64,000 nt of DNA. Source: Durusdinium trenchii (Eukaryota; Sar; Dinophyceae; Suessiales; Symbiodiniaceae). The notes beneath the pieces are model-generated. The model was not told where the DNA came from, did not search any database, and saw nothing but the letters and a program-made list of their open reading frames with translations. Where the stretch lies: contig CAXAMN010005224.1 of the NCBI GenBank assembly GCA_963970005.1, positions 427,087 to 491,086 of the forward strand, in the 5' to 3' direction. Position 1 is the stretch's first letter, and the number at the start of each line of letters is the position of its first letter. Both the position numbers and the translations under genes were made by a program. This document shows, one piece after another, positions 13,701 through 23,168 of the stretch.

Positions 13701-15730
13701 AGTTTCTTCCTTTGACATGGCTGAAGGGACACCTGCTGGGGTTTTCCGCGCACGATCCACCACGCGGCACGGTACGGCTCCACTGCACGTTTCCACCGGT
13801 GCGCCACCGGCGTGCTGCCACTCACGGCGGAACTCGGGAGGTGATGCCATCGTGGATTTGGTGGCCATCTTGCCGTGGTGGATGGAGTTCTTGGTGGGCA
13901 ACCTCCTACCAGGACCGCCCAGCTCCGCCAGATCTGGACCTCATTTGCTAGGCCTTGGTGTCAAGGATCCTGCCCGCACAGACAGCCCAGTCGCGTGCTT
14001 GGGCGTTCCCAAATGAGCTTGAAGGCTTGAAGTACTTCGGTACTTGGCCCTGGGTGCCCCCTCCATCGGTTCCAACTCCTCCCACAAACCCAAAAAACCG
14101 TCACGGTTGACGCGCGCCAGCCAAACGTGCAGAAGCCGGCCACGCCGAGAGGCGCCTCCTTCTTGCGGGTGATCCGCCTCGCTCGGCTCATGCGGATCTT
14201 CAAGTCCGCGAAGTATCTGGACATGGTGCAAGTCTTGGGCCTGACCTTATGGAAAAGCATGGTGATGGTGCCTGGGTGGATCGATCAGCTCCACTTTTGT
14301 TCCGAAGCACGTGAGGGGTGGAAAGGATCAGTTTGGGGATATTTGGGGAGGCAATTCGCTGCAGTGTCCCACGGGTGTGTGGCGCCTGTCCCAGGGCGGC
14401 CAGGTGTCCTGCACCGGTGGGCATCGGCCGCCCAGTCTACTCCAGGACCATGACATCATCAACGGTTTGGGGTTTGGGGGTGTCTATGAATAGCGATGTG
14501 ATACGGGGTTCTCCATGAAGCACCCGCTTCGGGGCGCCGTGATAGATCCTCGGATCCGATGGTTATCGAGGTGTTTTGAGTGGTGGACGTCGCCGGGTGG
14601 CCCGCGACATCGGATCATGAATCTGAAAAAGAGATTTGATCTTTCTACCTACTAGCCATGGCCTCCAACCAAATAGCGCTCAGGTGGCCTATCTCTTTAT
14701 CTTAATCCTGGTGATCTCCTTGATCGCCGGGTGTCTGCTGCAGCAGTTCGAAAAGGAGAATGGAGAGGAGGCCCGAGAAAAGAAGATCTGGATCTCAATT
14801 GAAGGGTCCCTTCAAGACAAGGGGTTAGAAGTTGCGATGTGTTTCATCACATGTTTCATCATTTTTCATGCGACATGTGATTCTCACATGTAATTCTATC
14901 GAGATTACACACATTTTCTTGGACACCACCTGTGCCCGCGAACTTCGATACGTCAAACCATCCAGCTTTGGCGTTTCGCGATGCATGGTCTCTGCCACGG
15001 AAATCCGTTCCCCTTCCTTCCAAGCCGCGTGAAAGTCACGTTCCTGCGGCTCTTTGCCTTCGTCCCCAGACGCCCACGGAGTCTTCGGGAAGCTCCAGGT
15101 CTTTCAGACGGTGCCGAGGGCGGGCTTCTGGATCTTTAGCCGTCTGATCTCCATGGGCGACGTGCCCAACGTGGCGGGGACGCCGGTCGGCAGGAAGCGG
15201 ATGAAACGCAGGAGGGCTACCGAGAACTGACTTCGGTGGATCGTACGTAGGTTCGCACTCTGACCCCTGGTTAATAGGGCCGGGGTTAGCATGGGTCAGC
15301 TCAAGACGTGTCGCTGCGTCGCTGTGGTTGACGTTGACTTTGCGAAGGACTCTCGTATTTTTGTTGGTCCAGGACGAGTCGTAGCAGGCTTTGACAGACC
15401 AAAAGGCGGAGAAAATAGCGGGCTCTTGGTAAACACCGAAGCAGCATCAGTCATTGGAGGAATTGTTTTGTCATAGCTTGGGTGGCATAGCTTGTAGTGC
15501 TTTCCCGCCAAAAGGAAAACATGCTTGCTGCCTTAGTCACCCCAACCACCTGGCTGAAAAGCCGCCGCTTGGGTCTCATCTATTGCGTCGCATGACCTTA
15601 GGAAGGTGCAGAGCAAATCGGGCATCACGGTGCTGGCAGGGACCCTGACGCTGAAGGGTGTGATGTGGATTGTGCCCATCGCACACATCAAGAAGATCTT
15701 CACCAAGGAATACTCCCACGTCACCCGCGA
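7621..15730 (+). CDS. Voltage-gated cation channel gene (multi-exon; partial)
   Basis: The exons encode a six-transmembrane voltage-gated ion channel of the plasma or an internal membrane. Clear parts are the end of S2 (VFSLDYFTKLFCSPF), S3 (IVDLVAILPWWMEFL), the S4 sensor with arginines every third residue (LRVIRLARLMRIFK), S5 (YLFILILVISLIAGCLL), a pore helix (VPRAGFWIFSRL) and S6 (ITVLAGTLTLKGVMWIVPI). Supported exons are 13159-13317, 13841-13893, 14121-14261, 14684-~14803, ~15070-15193 and 15602-~15730. Upstream exons 9649-~9806, 10901-11016, 11456-11641 and 12338-~12432 join in consistent phase and probably form the N-terminal part. The 7621-7780 exon may belong, but its junction was not resolved. 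The filter reads ISMGDVP instead of TVGYGD, so potassium selectivity cannot be assumed. Neither the true start nor the C-terminus was found. Confidence 0.7.
7803..7825 (+). repeat. CT/TA microsatellite
   Basis: A short TC tract passes into TATATATATATA. It lies in intronic sequence. Confidence 0.8.
7930..7989. repeat. 12-bp perfect inverted repeat
   Basis: CATAGGACTGCC at 7930-7941 is matched by its exact reverse complement at 7978-7989, with a 36-nt loop. A second small hairpin, TCCCAGA/TCTGGGA, lies just 5' of it. Confidence 0.7.
8489..8534 (+). repeat. CT microsatellite
   Basis: Two CT-dinucleotide tracts are separated by TTTTGTT. They lie in intronic sequence. Confidence 0.9.
9649..9806 (+). 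CDS. Exon, probable N-terminal part of the channel gene
   Basis: After CCAG the frame reads NKLYNLGAYNFEYDG... and ends ...EIYFFRDPSCE. Its donor appears to be GA (GAGG|GAGGGC). That junction keeps phase with the exon starting at 10901, giving SCEGQLYDYL. No family is recognised. End accurate to a few bases. Confidence 0.55.
10367..10445. mobile_element. Short MITE-like element, copy 1
   Basis: A 79-bp unit is bounded by 17-bp terminal inverted repeats (ACTAACATGGACCCTGA / TCAGGGTCTATGTTAGT, one mismatch). A related copy lies at 37692-37757, which makes a small non-autonomous family likely. Confidence 0.55.
10901..11016 (+). CDS. Exon, probable N-terminal part of the channel gene
   Basis: The frame reads QLYDYLVSRFSRMDLPLV... 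and ends ...HTFQLPGALE. The acceptor is CCTAAG|GA and the donor is GC (GAG|GCGGGA). Both neighbouring junctions keep phase, giving GALE|VNFFGDL with the next exon. The continuing open frame stops at TAG at 11050, so a donor is required. Confidence 0.55.
11456..11641 (+). CDS. Exon, probable N-terminal part of the channel gene
   Basis: After ATCCAG the frame begins VNFFGDLKKPFCTWSDIQW and continues through RIYLTLSHEDLLALV. It ends at a good GT donor (GCG|GTAAGTG). No named domain is recognised. It sits directly before the segment that may encode S1. Confidence 0.6.
12338..12432 (+). CDS. Candidate S1 exon of the channel gene
   Basis: The frame CGGWFYFVMLVTVANMTKIM follows TTCAG|CCACCC in phase with the preceding exon and contains one hydrophobic segment followed by an acidic end (FPEA). 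Position between the N-terminal exons and S2 suggests S1. The segment is short for a transmembrane helix and the donor is uncertain (GAG|GCAGGG or later). Confidence 0.35.
13159..13317 (+). CDS. Channel exon: S2 and S2-S3 region
   Basis: The frame IMVFSLDYFTKLFCSPF resembles the end of S2 in Kv-type channels, where an acidic residue and a basic residue flank the helix. It then runs to GRVSHFALQ. The junction CAAG|GTGCGC to GGGAG|GTGATGCC keeps phase and gives FALQGDAIVDLVAILP, the expected S2-S3 transition. Confidence 0.75.
13841..13893 (+). CDS. Channel exon: S3
   Basis: GDAIVDLVAILPWWMEFL matches the S3 pattern of voltage-gated channels (hydrophobic helix with Asp and a late Pro). The donor TTG|GTGGGC gives phase 0, which fits the next exon starting at CCA AAC. 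At 53 bp this is a very short exon. Confidence 0.75.
14121..14261 (+). CDS. Channel exon: S4 voltage sensor and S4-S5 linker
   Basis: RGASFLRVIRLARLMRIFK shows arginine or lysine at every third position (R-x-x-R-x-x-R-x-x-R-x-x-K), the hallmark of a voltage sensor. It is followed by SAKYLDMVQVLGLTLWKSM, an amphipathic linker. Donor ATG|GTGATG and acceptor CAG|GTGGCC keep phase into S5. Confidence 0.85.
14684..14803 (+). CDS. Channel exon: S5
   Basis: VAYLFILILVISLIAGCLLQ forms the hydrophobic S5 helix and is followed by a charged turret (FEKENGEEAREKKIW). The end is approximate; the donor near ATT GAAGG was not resolved. Confidence 0.75.
15070..15193 (+). CDS. Channel exon: pore helix and atypical selectivity filter
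   Basis: FQTVPRAGFWIFSRLISMGD aligns by eye with the pore loop of Kv channels (SIPxAFWW...TVGYGD). The filter position reads LISMGDVP, so the tyrosine and one glycine of GYG are absent. The sequence continues to GTPVGR, the usual lead into S6. The donor is GA (GGCAG|GAAGCGG) and the acceptor is TTAG|GAAGG, which keep phase as GRKVQSKSG. The start is uncertain within about 30 bp. Confidence 0.75.
15602..15730 (+). CDS. Channel exon: S6 and proximal C-terminus
   Basis: KVQSKSGITVLAGTLTLKGV followed by MWIVPIAHIKKIFTKEY matches S6 by position and pattern (glycine hinge region, then a Pro-containing segment, then a basic tail). The downstream boundary is unclear, with GT dinucleotides at 15718 and 15731. 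No further exon of this gene was recognised. Confidence 0.75.
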
Positions 15731-16439
15731 GCGTGACCCGCCAAAAGCATCCAATAGAGGGTACCCGGCAAGCGGCCGATCGGGCGATCCGTTTGTGTTT
15801 GGGTACCCGGTCGCAACCCCCACAGAGAAGACGGCAAAGATAGAAATAATATGACATAATAAAAGTAAATGTTTCAACTTTTTATCTTTGTACTGCGCCT
15901 TTCGGTCAAATTCATAGCTGAGGAACCTGGGCCATGCTCTATTTTTTGTTTTTTTTATTCTTGCATATTCTGACCCATTTGCTCCGCGGAGATTTGTGGG
16001 ATGAACATGCAGGAGAGATAAATAGCCATCTAGCCACACTTGACATCAGAGGGAGAATCGAGTTGTATGAAGTATGAAGCTCTTTGTCCTCCGTCCTTCG
16101 CTCCGCAAAGCGGAAACGAGGCGAACTCCGGATGCAGATCCGGGATCAGGTGCTAGATATGACCACGGGCGGCGATCATAAGCTACTCACCAGTGCCCGG
16201 GCTGGGCCAGTTCGGGGCTGTCAACGATGAGTTTCCTGGGATCAAGAATGCAGGTCGGGATTCCGGAATGATCGAGGTCTGGACTTAAAGGTGGAGAATG
16301 AGAGTAAGAAAGAGAAAAAGCGAGAGATAAACAGAGAACAAGAGCCTGTTTCGGAATTTTTGGAGAAGGAGTGAGAAGGACAGACACCAAGACATTACCC
16401 AGACAACTTGAGTAGCCTACTAGATGTTAGTCATGTTAG

Positions 16440-16731
16440 TTGTTCTTTGATAAAAAGACTATATAATTAGTAAAAAAACATATATATATATATATAATAT
16501 ATTGAATTATTTTATGTTATATTATATTATATATTATACAAAACATATTATACATTACATTGTATATTTTTTATGTTATATTCTATATGTTATATAATAT
16601 ATATATATATATAATATTATATATTATATATTGTATATTGTATATTGTATATTATATTATATATAAATATTATATAGTATTATATATATATATTATAGAT
16701 ATTGTATATTACATATATAATATTATAATAC
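16440..16731. repeat. AT-rich low-complexity block
   Basis: TATA, TTATA and GTATATT units make up nearly 300 bp. Open frames rich in Tyr and Ile are artefacts of composition. Confidence 0.9.
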
Positions 16732-16777
16732 CATTGCACGGGCGTTCGGGTAAAAGCACGCGCGCATCGCTGCGTCG
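16732..16777 (+). repeat. 46-bp dispersed repeat, copy 1
   Basis: CATTGCACGGGCGTTCGGGT and the following 26 bases recur with one mismatch at 23123-23168. This copy leads straight into a GCGAAGC minisatellite. Confidence 0.8.
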
Positions 16778-16930
16778 AAGCCGCGAAGCGTCGAAAGAAG
16801 CCGCGAAGCTTCGAAGCCGCGAAGCGTCGAGGCGCCGAGGCGTCGAGGCGTGGAGGCGTCGAAGCCGCGAAGCCGCGAAGCGTCGAGGTGTTGAGGCGTC
16901 GAGGCGTGGAGCGTGGAAGCCGCGAAGCGG
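16778..16930 (+). repeat. CGAAGCCGCGAAGCGTCGAGGCG minisatellite, array 1
   Basis: Short units GAAGCCGCGAAGC, GTCGAGGC and GTGGAGGC alternate for about 150 bp. The same units recur at 19805-19960. Confidence 0.85.
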
Positions 16931-17878
16931 GACACTTCTGTGAAGGATCCCCGGACCTCTTGCAACAAGTGGCGAACAGCCTGACGTGACCTAGTTACTA
17001 TACTGTTTTCAATGATGCATGGTCGCCTTCCACCGCTGTGTTGATCCAAGGCATCCGATCTTGCAGCCTCCTGGTCCTGCCTCGCCTCGGACCCCCTCCA
17101 AGGCAGGCGCTTTTCGTGTTCTTTCCGAGTTCAGGCTTAGTGACTTGCGATTCCAGTCAATAGCAACTGCTCATCCAACCAACTGCAAGTTTGCAATGTC
17201 GCTAAGTTAATGTATGGTAGTGCAATGATTTTTCGATGTTCGATTCCTGACAGAGGAGGAAAAGCAGGAGAGCTAGTGAGTCGAGCTCGGCTGACCATTT
17301 TTGAAGATCTGATCACGGTCGTGGCTTGCGCCGATGGCTGCAGCCTGAAAATAGACGACTAGCTCCGATGGCTGCAGTCGATCCGAGATCTTCCGCGGCA
17401 GCATATCATTATGCCAGGTCTAAGGAATCGACTGTCGCTGATCTGAAAGTTGTGTACAATAGTTGAACGATATAGCAAAGGATCCTTGCATCATGACCGG
17501 GCATGTTTTCTTCGCGACCCTGTAGACTGCCGCGAAGCGTAACAAAGTGGCGGAGTGGCACAGTGGAGGTATTTGTGCAATTGATCCATCCACAGTAGCT
17601 TGTTCGCGTTCAATGGGCAGAATTCTTTGAGTCTGCCAGGTGAAGCCTGGAGTGTGGATTTCCTCGCAGGAAGCCCAGACAATTGCTGGAGGAGGGAGAT
17701 TTGCGCTTTCACTGGAAAACCACGAATTAGACAAGGGTGGGTTGAAGACGAATCTGTTTCCTGACGCATGACATTTGGCAGACCTGTCAGCTTTTGCCCT
17801 GGCTGTGACATTTTAAGTCTTTGTTGAACAGCGCTGAATGCTAAATCACCAAAGCAAACGGACAAGAAAGAAACATAT

Positions 17879-18128
17879 CTTAAAAGGGTGTATGAAAAGG
17901 GTGTGGAAAGGGCATGAAAAGGGTATGAAAAGGGCATGAAAAGGGTAGGAAATGGGTATGAAGAGGGCATGAAACGGGTATAAAAGGGCATGAAGATCTG
18001 AAAATGAAAAGGGTATGAAAAGGGCATGCAAAGGGTCTGAAATGGGTAGGGTATGAAGAGGGCATGAAGAGGGTATGAAGTATGAAAAGGGCATGAAAAG
18101 GGTAGGAAAAGGGTATGGAATGGGTATT
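17879..18128 (+). repeat. AAAAGGG(T/C)ATG minisatellite
   Basis: About twenty copies of an 11-12-bp unit (GGGTATGAAAA / GGGCATGAAAA) are arranged head to tail. The reverse strand reads Phe/Pro/His repeats and is not a gene. Confidence 0.9.
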
Positions 18129-18584
18129 AAGAGGCAAGGCCTTTCAAAAAGACCACCCAAAACGCAACACAACTAGGAGCGTATTTGTTATGGGCTCTAC
18201 AAGTAGACTAAAGTAGCGCCACTTACGGGTGTAGAGCCGATCCATAGTACTGTGGCCATGGCGGATCTGCGTTACGGAGAGTGTAGCACGAGCAGTCCTT
18301 CAAAATGTCAAAATCGCCTGTGCGGCGAGCACTGTCGCCAGAGAGAATATGTGTGCTGTCTGCCTGTGAAGGTAATTCTGATGTGATTCTACTCGACAAT
18401 GAAAAGTTGTTGCAGCAGTTTTCCAATCCCTAGAGTCACCCAGTGGCGTTGTCAACCTATATCGTTCTCAATTTCCTACCGCCCAAGAACACCCAGTGTA
18501 GAAACAATGGCAGATTAAGTTGCATAGCTTTCTTCATTGAAATGCGATTTGAAACCCGGAAATTTTACAGGCACTAGAAATACA

Positions 18585-18745
18585 GAATTCAAAAGCATTT
18601 AAAAATCATAAGTTTGGTCACAAATTAAATCATAAAAAGTATCATAAAAAAGCATAAACCAAAAGCATACATTTTTCAGTTCATAAAATAAATCATAAAA
18701 AACATAAAAATCATAAAAAGCATAAAAAGAAAAAATCAAATCATC
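18585..18745 (+). repeat. CATAAAA-type low-complexity repeat
   Basis: Degenerate AAAATCATAAAA and AAGCATAAAA units are interspersed with AT-rich sequence. Confidence 0.8.
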
Positions 18746-18960
18746 TTTTGGCTACTTCCCAAGTCTTAATAGTAGCGATGCCCTTGTTGCTAGTAGTTTC
18801 TACAGTATCTTGTTCTTGGTGTATAGACAATAATCCCGCCCACGAATTGCTTTAACCAAGCCTTGCAGTGTACTGGCCTGTAGTGTGCAACGCTGCGAGG
18901 GGTCAGTGAAGCAGACTTATAACATTATCTTCAAGTTCAAACCCTCAAGACCCTCAATTC

Positions 18961-19091
18961 CCTCTCACCTTCGAACCACACTTCGACTCCTCTGCAGGCC
19001 GTGCGGTGGAGGAGCGCTTGGATGATTCTTTCGTTGATGAAATCCGACGTTGGCAGCCGCTCGAAAAGGATGATTTGGATGTGCAGCAGTG
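18961..19091 (+). CDS. Coding-like fragment upstream of recombinase remnant
   Basis: The frame LTFEPHFDSSAGRAVEERL...RRWQPLEKDDLDVQQC ends at TAG. Its composition is protein-like and it has no start codon. It lies about 1 kb upstream of a tyrosine-recombinase-like segment on the same strand and could be an earlier piece of the same decayed gene. I recognise no motif. Confidence 0.35.
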
Positions 19092-19169
19092 CTAGACGGA
19101 GAGTGGTGCTGCGCACTGAGGCGCCAATTGTTCGATGAGCTGTGGTGCTGCTGTCAGAGTCAGCAGGGG

Positions 19170-19203
19170 ACACAGACAGAGAGAGAGAGAGAGAGAGAGA
19201 GTG
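19170..19203 (+). repeat. GA microsatellite
   Basis: An AG-dinucleotide tract ends in GCGAGCGCGCG. Confidence 0.9.
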
Positions 19204-19267
19204 CGAGCGCGCGCGTGCTTTTGAGCGGGGCTCAGGCCGCTGCCAGCAGAGCCGGAAGAGGCGAGGG

Positions 19268-19580
19268 GCGGCAACCCGACCCGAAGACCCGCGAAGACCC
19301 GCGAAGAGCCGCGAAGACACGAAGACCCGCGCAGACACGAAGACACGAAGACCCGGGAAGACATGATCCGGGAAGACACGAAGACCCNNNNNNNNNNAGA
19401 CACGAAGACCCGGGAAGACATGATCCGGGAAGACACGAAGACCCGCAAAGACACGAAGACGCGAAGAGCCGCGAAGACACGAAGACCCACGAAGACACGA
19501 AGACACGAAGACCCGCGAAGACACGAAGACACGAAGACCCGCGAAGACGCGAAGACCCGCGAAGACACGAAGGCACGAAA
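19268..19580 (+). repeat. GAAGACACGAAGACCC minisatellite containing an assembly gap
   Basis: Units of 8 and 16 bp (GAAGACAC, GAAGACCC, GAAGAGCC) repeat head to tail. Ten N at 19388-19397 lie inside it, and the sequence on both sides of the N run is nearly the same, so the true array length is unknown. Confidence 0.95.
19388..19397. other. Assembly gap (10 N)
   Basis: A run of ten N lies within a minisatellite. A fixed length of ten suggests a gap of unknown size. Confidence 0.95.
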
Positions 19581-19624
19581 AGTTGTGATTCTCTGATGTC
19601 CACCAGAGGCTGTGCGAGCGCTCC

Positions 19625-20430
19625 ATGGATGTCTCCATGAGATTCATCGCAGTCAGAATTCATGACCACCTCAAAGATGAGGACAGGTGGGATGAGTTCG
19701 TCGAAAGTTTTATAGGTCCTCGAGCGGGCAGGGAGATACAGGAGAACTTGCCAGAGGACCTAAGAAGTTCTTTGCCTACAACAGTGCCGGAATGTTCTTT
19801 GCCGGATCGCGAAGCCACGAATCCGCGAAGCATCGAGGCGTGGAGTCGTGGAGGCCGCGAAGCCGCGAAGCGTCGAGGCGTAGAGGTGTGGAGGTGCGAC
19901 GAGGCGTGGAGGCGTTGAGGCTTGGAGGGGTTGAGGCGTAGAGGCGTGGCAGTGAGGAAGGTGCAACACCTACCCAAGTTCATCGAACAGGAAAGCCGTA
20001 AAGACCTGTCTGCCCCTGAGCATTGTCTTGGGGGTGGTGACCTTCCTCTCCTGGGGATGTGTGAGGGGGTTCGGCTGCTAGAGCTCAACTCAGAATGGAA
20101 GTGGAGGGTAATGGAGATGGCGCGCATGGAGGATCGCCAATATGCGAGAAGTACCCGAGTCAGATGGATCCTTACCTGGTGAGGAAAGCTCTTGCAGCAA
20201 TGATACTGTTTGTTGACCTTCAGTTGCCTGACGGGTTCCAATGGTACTCGCTGCGGCGACGGGGCGCCACTCATGCTTTTTGGTTATCGAATAATCTTCC
20301 CGCTTTGCGCGTGGTAGGGCGCTGGAACTGCCCGAAAACTGCTTTGGTCCATCAGTGGTGCGCGTGGTTTCTGGACCTCAGTGGTGAGGAGACTGTTTGG
20401 TCTAGAACTTTCCTCAAAGCACAGCTGTGA
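19625..20430 (+). pseudogene. Tyrosine-recombinase-like remnant
   Basis: The part at 20095-20430 reads YLVRKALAAMILFVDLQLPD then GFQWYSLRRRGATHAFW and VVGRWNCPKTALVHQW. This resembles the C-terminal catalytic region of tyrosine recombinases (box II HxLR...GxT, then GRW, then the nucleophile Tyr). Here the box His is Tyr and the nucleophile position reads His, so catalysis is doubtful. Two frames upstream (19625-19800, RIHDHLKDEDRWDEFVESF; 19960-20180, KVQHLPKFIEQ...) look coding but are in different frames and are interrupted by a minisatellite. It could derive from a DIRS- or Crypton-like element or a host gene with introns. Confidence 0.45.
19805..19962 (+). repeat. GAAGCCGCGAAGCGTCGAGGCG minisatellite, array 2
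   Basis: It uses the same units as 16778-16930 (GAAGCCGCGAAGC, GTCGAGGCGT, GTGGAGGC), and here it interrupts recombinase-like sequence. Confidence 0.85.
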
Positions 20431-21049
20431 TAAAAAAGAAGGCAAGGAGAGCAGCATGAGCACTAACTCATGGGCCTCCGTAGTGATAGTGCGAATGTTG
20501 AACGATCTGCCTGCTAGCCGTGAAATTTTCAAGGCCGCCTTCATCCCCTGCCTCCACCCAGGGGGACACCGGTGTCGGGCGTTTTTTTGAACTTTGGAAT
20601 TTGGAATCTTGCCGCGTACACCCTCCCGATTCTTCTGCAGCGTTTCACTGGTCCCTGTGGTGCGCACGCCTTTCTGGACCTCAGTGGGGTCTAGAACTTG
20701 CCTGTGCACCTTGGGTGACCGCGTTTTCCTGGTCATTATGTTGAACAACCAAGGATATCCAAACTTCCTTCTACTCCGAACGTTTCCTTGCCACCGGAAG
20801 ATTCCGTGTTTTCCCCCAAACAGCGTGGGCGCGCTGAGGGGTTCTTACGGTAGTGGAAAAGCAGCTGATGCTTAGATCGCTGAAGCGCGCGGCTGTGACC
20901 GGCGAATTCGTTGCTTTTTACAGTACATTCGTTGTTCTCGACATCGTCAATGTGCACTTCGACTGCACAGGCTCGCAAAATCTGCCTGCCGGCGGCGGGT
21001 GCTTCTAGCGACTGCGCTCTCGTTGTGGTGCACTGCGCATTTTGGTACA

Positions 21050-21534
21050 TGGTGGTAACTTTTCGTGGCAGGTGCACGGGAAACCTTGTGTTTGGGCGCT
21101 TCAAAGTCGACTTTTCGCGACAGGTGCAAGGGATCGGAGGTGTTTTACTTCGAAATGCAGTTTTTGTGGCAGGTGCAGCACTTTGGACATGGTGGTGATC
21201 GTCAAGGAGCTCAGATTTCGTGACAGGTGTAGTGAATCGTGACTTTGGATATGTGTCTCGTTCGCAGATTTCGTGGCAGGCACAGCGCTCTGTGACCCTC
21301 GATGTGCAGATTTCGTGGCAGGTGCAGCGCTTTGTGAACCTCGAAGTGCAGATTTCGTGGCAGGTACAGCGCTTTGTGAACCTCGAAGTGCAGATTTCGT
21401 GGCAGGCGCAGCGCTTGGTGAACCTCGAAGTGCAGATTTCGTGGCAGGCACAGCACTTTGTGAACCTCGAAGTGCAGATTTCGTGGCAGGCACAGCGCAC
21501 GGTGAACCTCGAAGTGCAGATTTCGTGGCTGCGG
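21050..21534 (+). repeat. 42-bp tandem repeat array with degenerate upstream copies
   Basis: CAGATTTCGTGGCAGGTGCA starts units at 21265, 21307, 21349, 21391, 21433, 21475 and 21517, an exact 42-bp period. Looser copies of TTCGTGGCAGGTGCA with longer spacing occur from about 21058. Because 42 is a multiple of three, several frames stay open (for example the 14-residue unit QISWQVQRFVNLEV). Confidence 0.95.
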
Positions 21535-21660
21535 CAGGCACAGTGCTTGCACTCACACTCGCACTCACACTCACTCTCCCACTCTCACTCGCACTCGCAC
21601 TCACACCACTCACACTCATTCTCATCCGCTCTCACTCACACTCGCACAAGAGACAACTCT
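21535..21660 (+). repeat. CACTCA / CACTCG hexamer repeat
   Basis: Hexamer units directly follow the 42-bp array. Confidence 0.9.
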
Positions 21661-23122
21661 GGATTCGGTTCAGGTCAGGCATTGATCTCAGCAGGAGGCC
21701 CCTCTCCCAAAGCCCCTCTCCCAAAATATCAATCCAGAGTTAAGTGCCAGCAGCAGTGTGAAGGACTAGCATGCAGAAACAACAGGCAAAGTACCAAGAA
21801 TATGATAGACCATTGTTCTACGGATCGTCAATGTCACCCACTGCATGCTCCCACCTGAGAAATGATGCTTCGCATTGCTTCCACCGGTTCAGCCAGGCTC
21901 CCACTGTTCAGCAGCCGACTCCACAGGTGTGACCAACTCCCGCTGTGATGAGCTGTTTGATATTCATTGGAGGGATAGCTGTGCTGTGGCTGATTTTCAT
22001 TGGGGTATTCTTGTTCTCAATGTTACCCAATGAGAATGAACATCGATTTAATTTTCATGGCTGAATCAACTGAACATCTTCATCACCCAACAGCATTCAT
22101 TGGCCGATTTCCATTGAGACTCTGTTTTCAAGTGTTCATGTTGCCCTAGCGAATTCTGTTCCGTTCCGGTGACCTTCTGGATGCGAATGGACTTTGCCGA
22201 ACTGGTCCGCCATGCACAGCCGCCAGTGACCCTAACACATGCCGCCAGTCAGTGGCCAGTGGCCAGACATCGCCACATGTTCCAGTATGACATTTCTGAG
22301 CTTCTGTGCACAATCAAACCTCTTGCAGCTACATGGGTTCCGACTGTTTAGCACGAAAACTGACTATGGTTATTTTGCCTACAGGCTTAGTAGGCCATCA
22401 TGGTCATAGTGGTACGAAACAACTACAGTGGTTGATTTTTGGCTGTTCCATCTCCATAGAAAAAGGTCCAACTTTTACAGGAGACAATTTTATAGAACAA
22501 AATTGGTTCTCGATGGAATCGTGATACTTCGGCGCCACGATTCTACAGAGAATCGCTTTGAAGCTAGAAAGGGGTCAAGATTCTATAGTGCAAGCGTGTG
22601 CAAGCCTTTTAATGTAAATACACTTGTTGGGTTCTCTGTGTGTGAGTCAGTGGCTTCTTAGATTTGTGGGTACATTGGGATTTAGATTTTATATAGATGG
22701 AGGTGTTGTTAGGCTTTCTTTGTGTACATAGGGGGTCGATTTTACAGAGGGCGAGATGAGAGATGTTGCTATGTTTGTTTGTATAGACGGGGATTTGTGT
22801 CTTTATAGAGGTCGAGATGCTGTGGGGTTGTGATTTTGTAGGTCAAGTTGTTTTTAGGCTTTCTGCGTGTAGATTGAGGTTGCGTTTCGATAGAGGTCAG
22901 GGTCTGTTAGGTTTTCTGTGTGTACATGGCTGGCTTGATTCTATGGAGAGAGTCAGGTTCTTGGGTTTTTTCGTGTGTGCATTGATGTTTTTGTTGATTG
23001 TGATGTGTTCATTGGTTCGTGACATACTTGTACATGGGTTGAGGCATAGCAATGATGCAAAACAAATCTTGCTGGTCAGCAAGTTGCTGTGTTTGTTAGG
23101 ATCGAAGCAGAGGTCCCTTTCA
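21661..23122. other. No gene recognised
   Basis: 22600-22980 contains loosely repeated GAGGTCGAGATG and TTCTGTGTGTACAT phrases. I see no exon-like segment or motif on either strand. Confidence 0.45.
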
Positions 23123-23168
23123 CATTGCATGGGCGTTCGGGTAAAAGCACGCGCGCATCGCTGCGTCG
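23123..23168 (+). repeat. 46-bp dispersed repeat, copy 2
   Basis: It is identical to 16732-16777 except for one C/T difference. Here it is followed by unrelated sequence (GATTTCATCATT), not by the minisatellite. Confidence 0.8.

Larger units (their letters stand above)
15740..18900. other. No gene recognised; AT-rich and repeat-rich
   Basis: Apart from the repeats listed separately, I see no coding signal here. 16440-16731 is almost pure A/T with TATA runs, and 18590-18740 is poly(CATAAAA)-like. It may be intron or spacer 3' of the channel gene. Confidence 0.5.

Noticed and set aside
16560..16740. Tyr/Ile-rich membrane-like protein
   Set aside because: It is the translation of an AT-dinucleotide-rich block.
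21220..21860. Repeat protein encoded by the 42-bp array (14-residue units)
   Set aside because: Both strands and several frames are open for the same arithmetic reason and no exon context was found.
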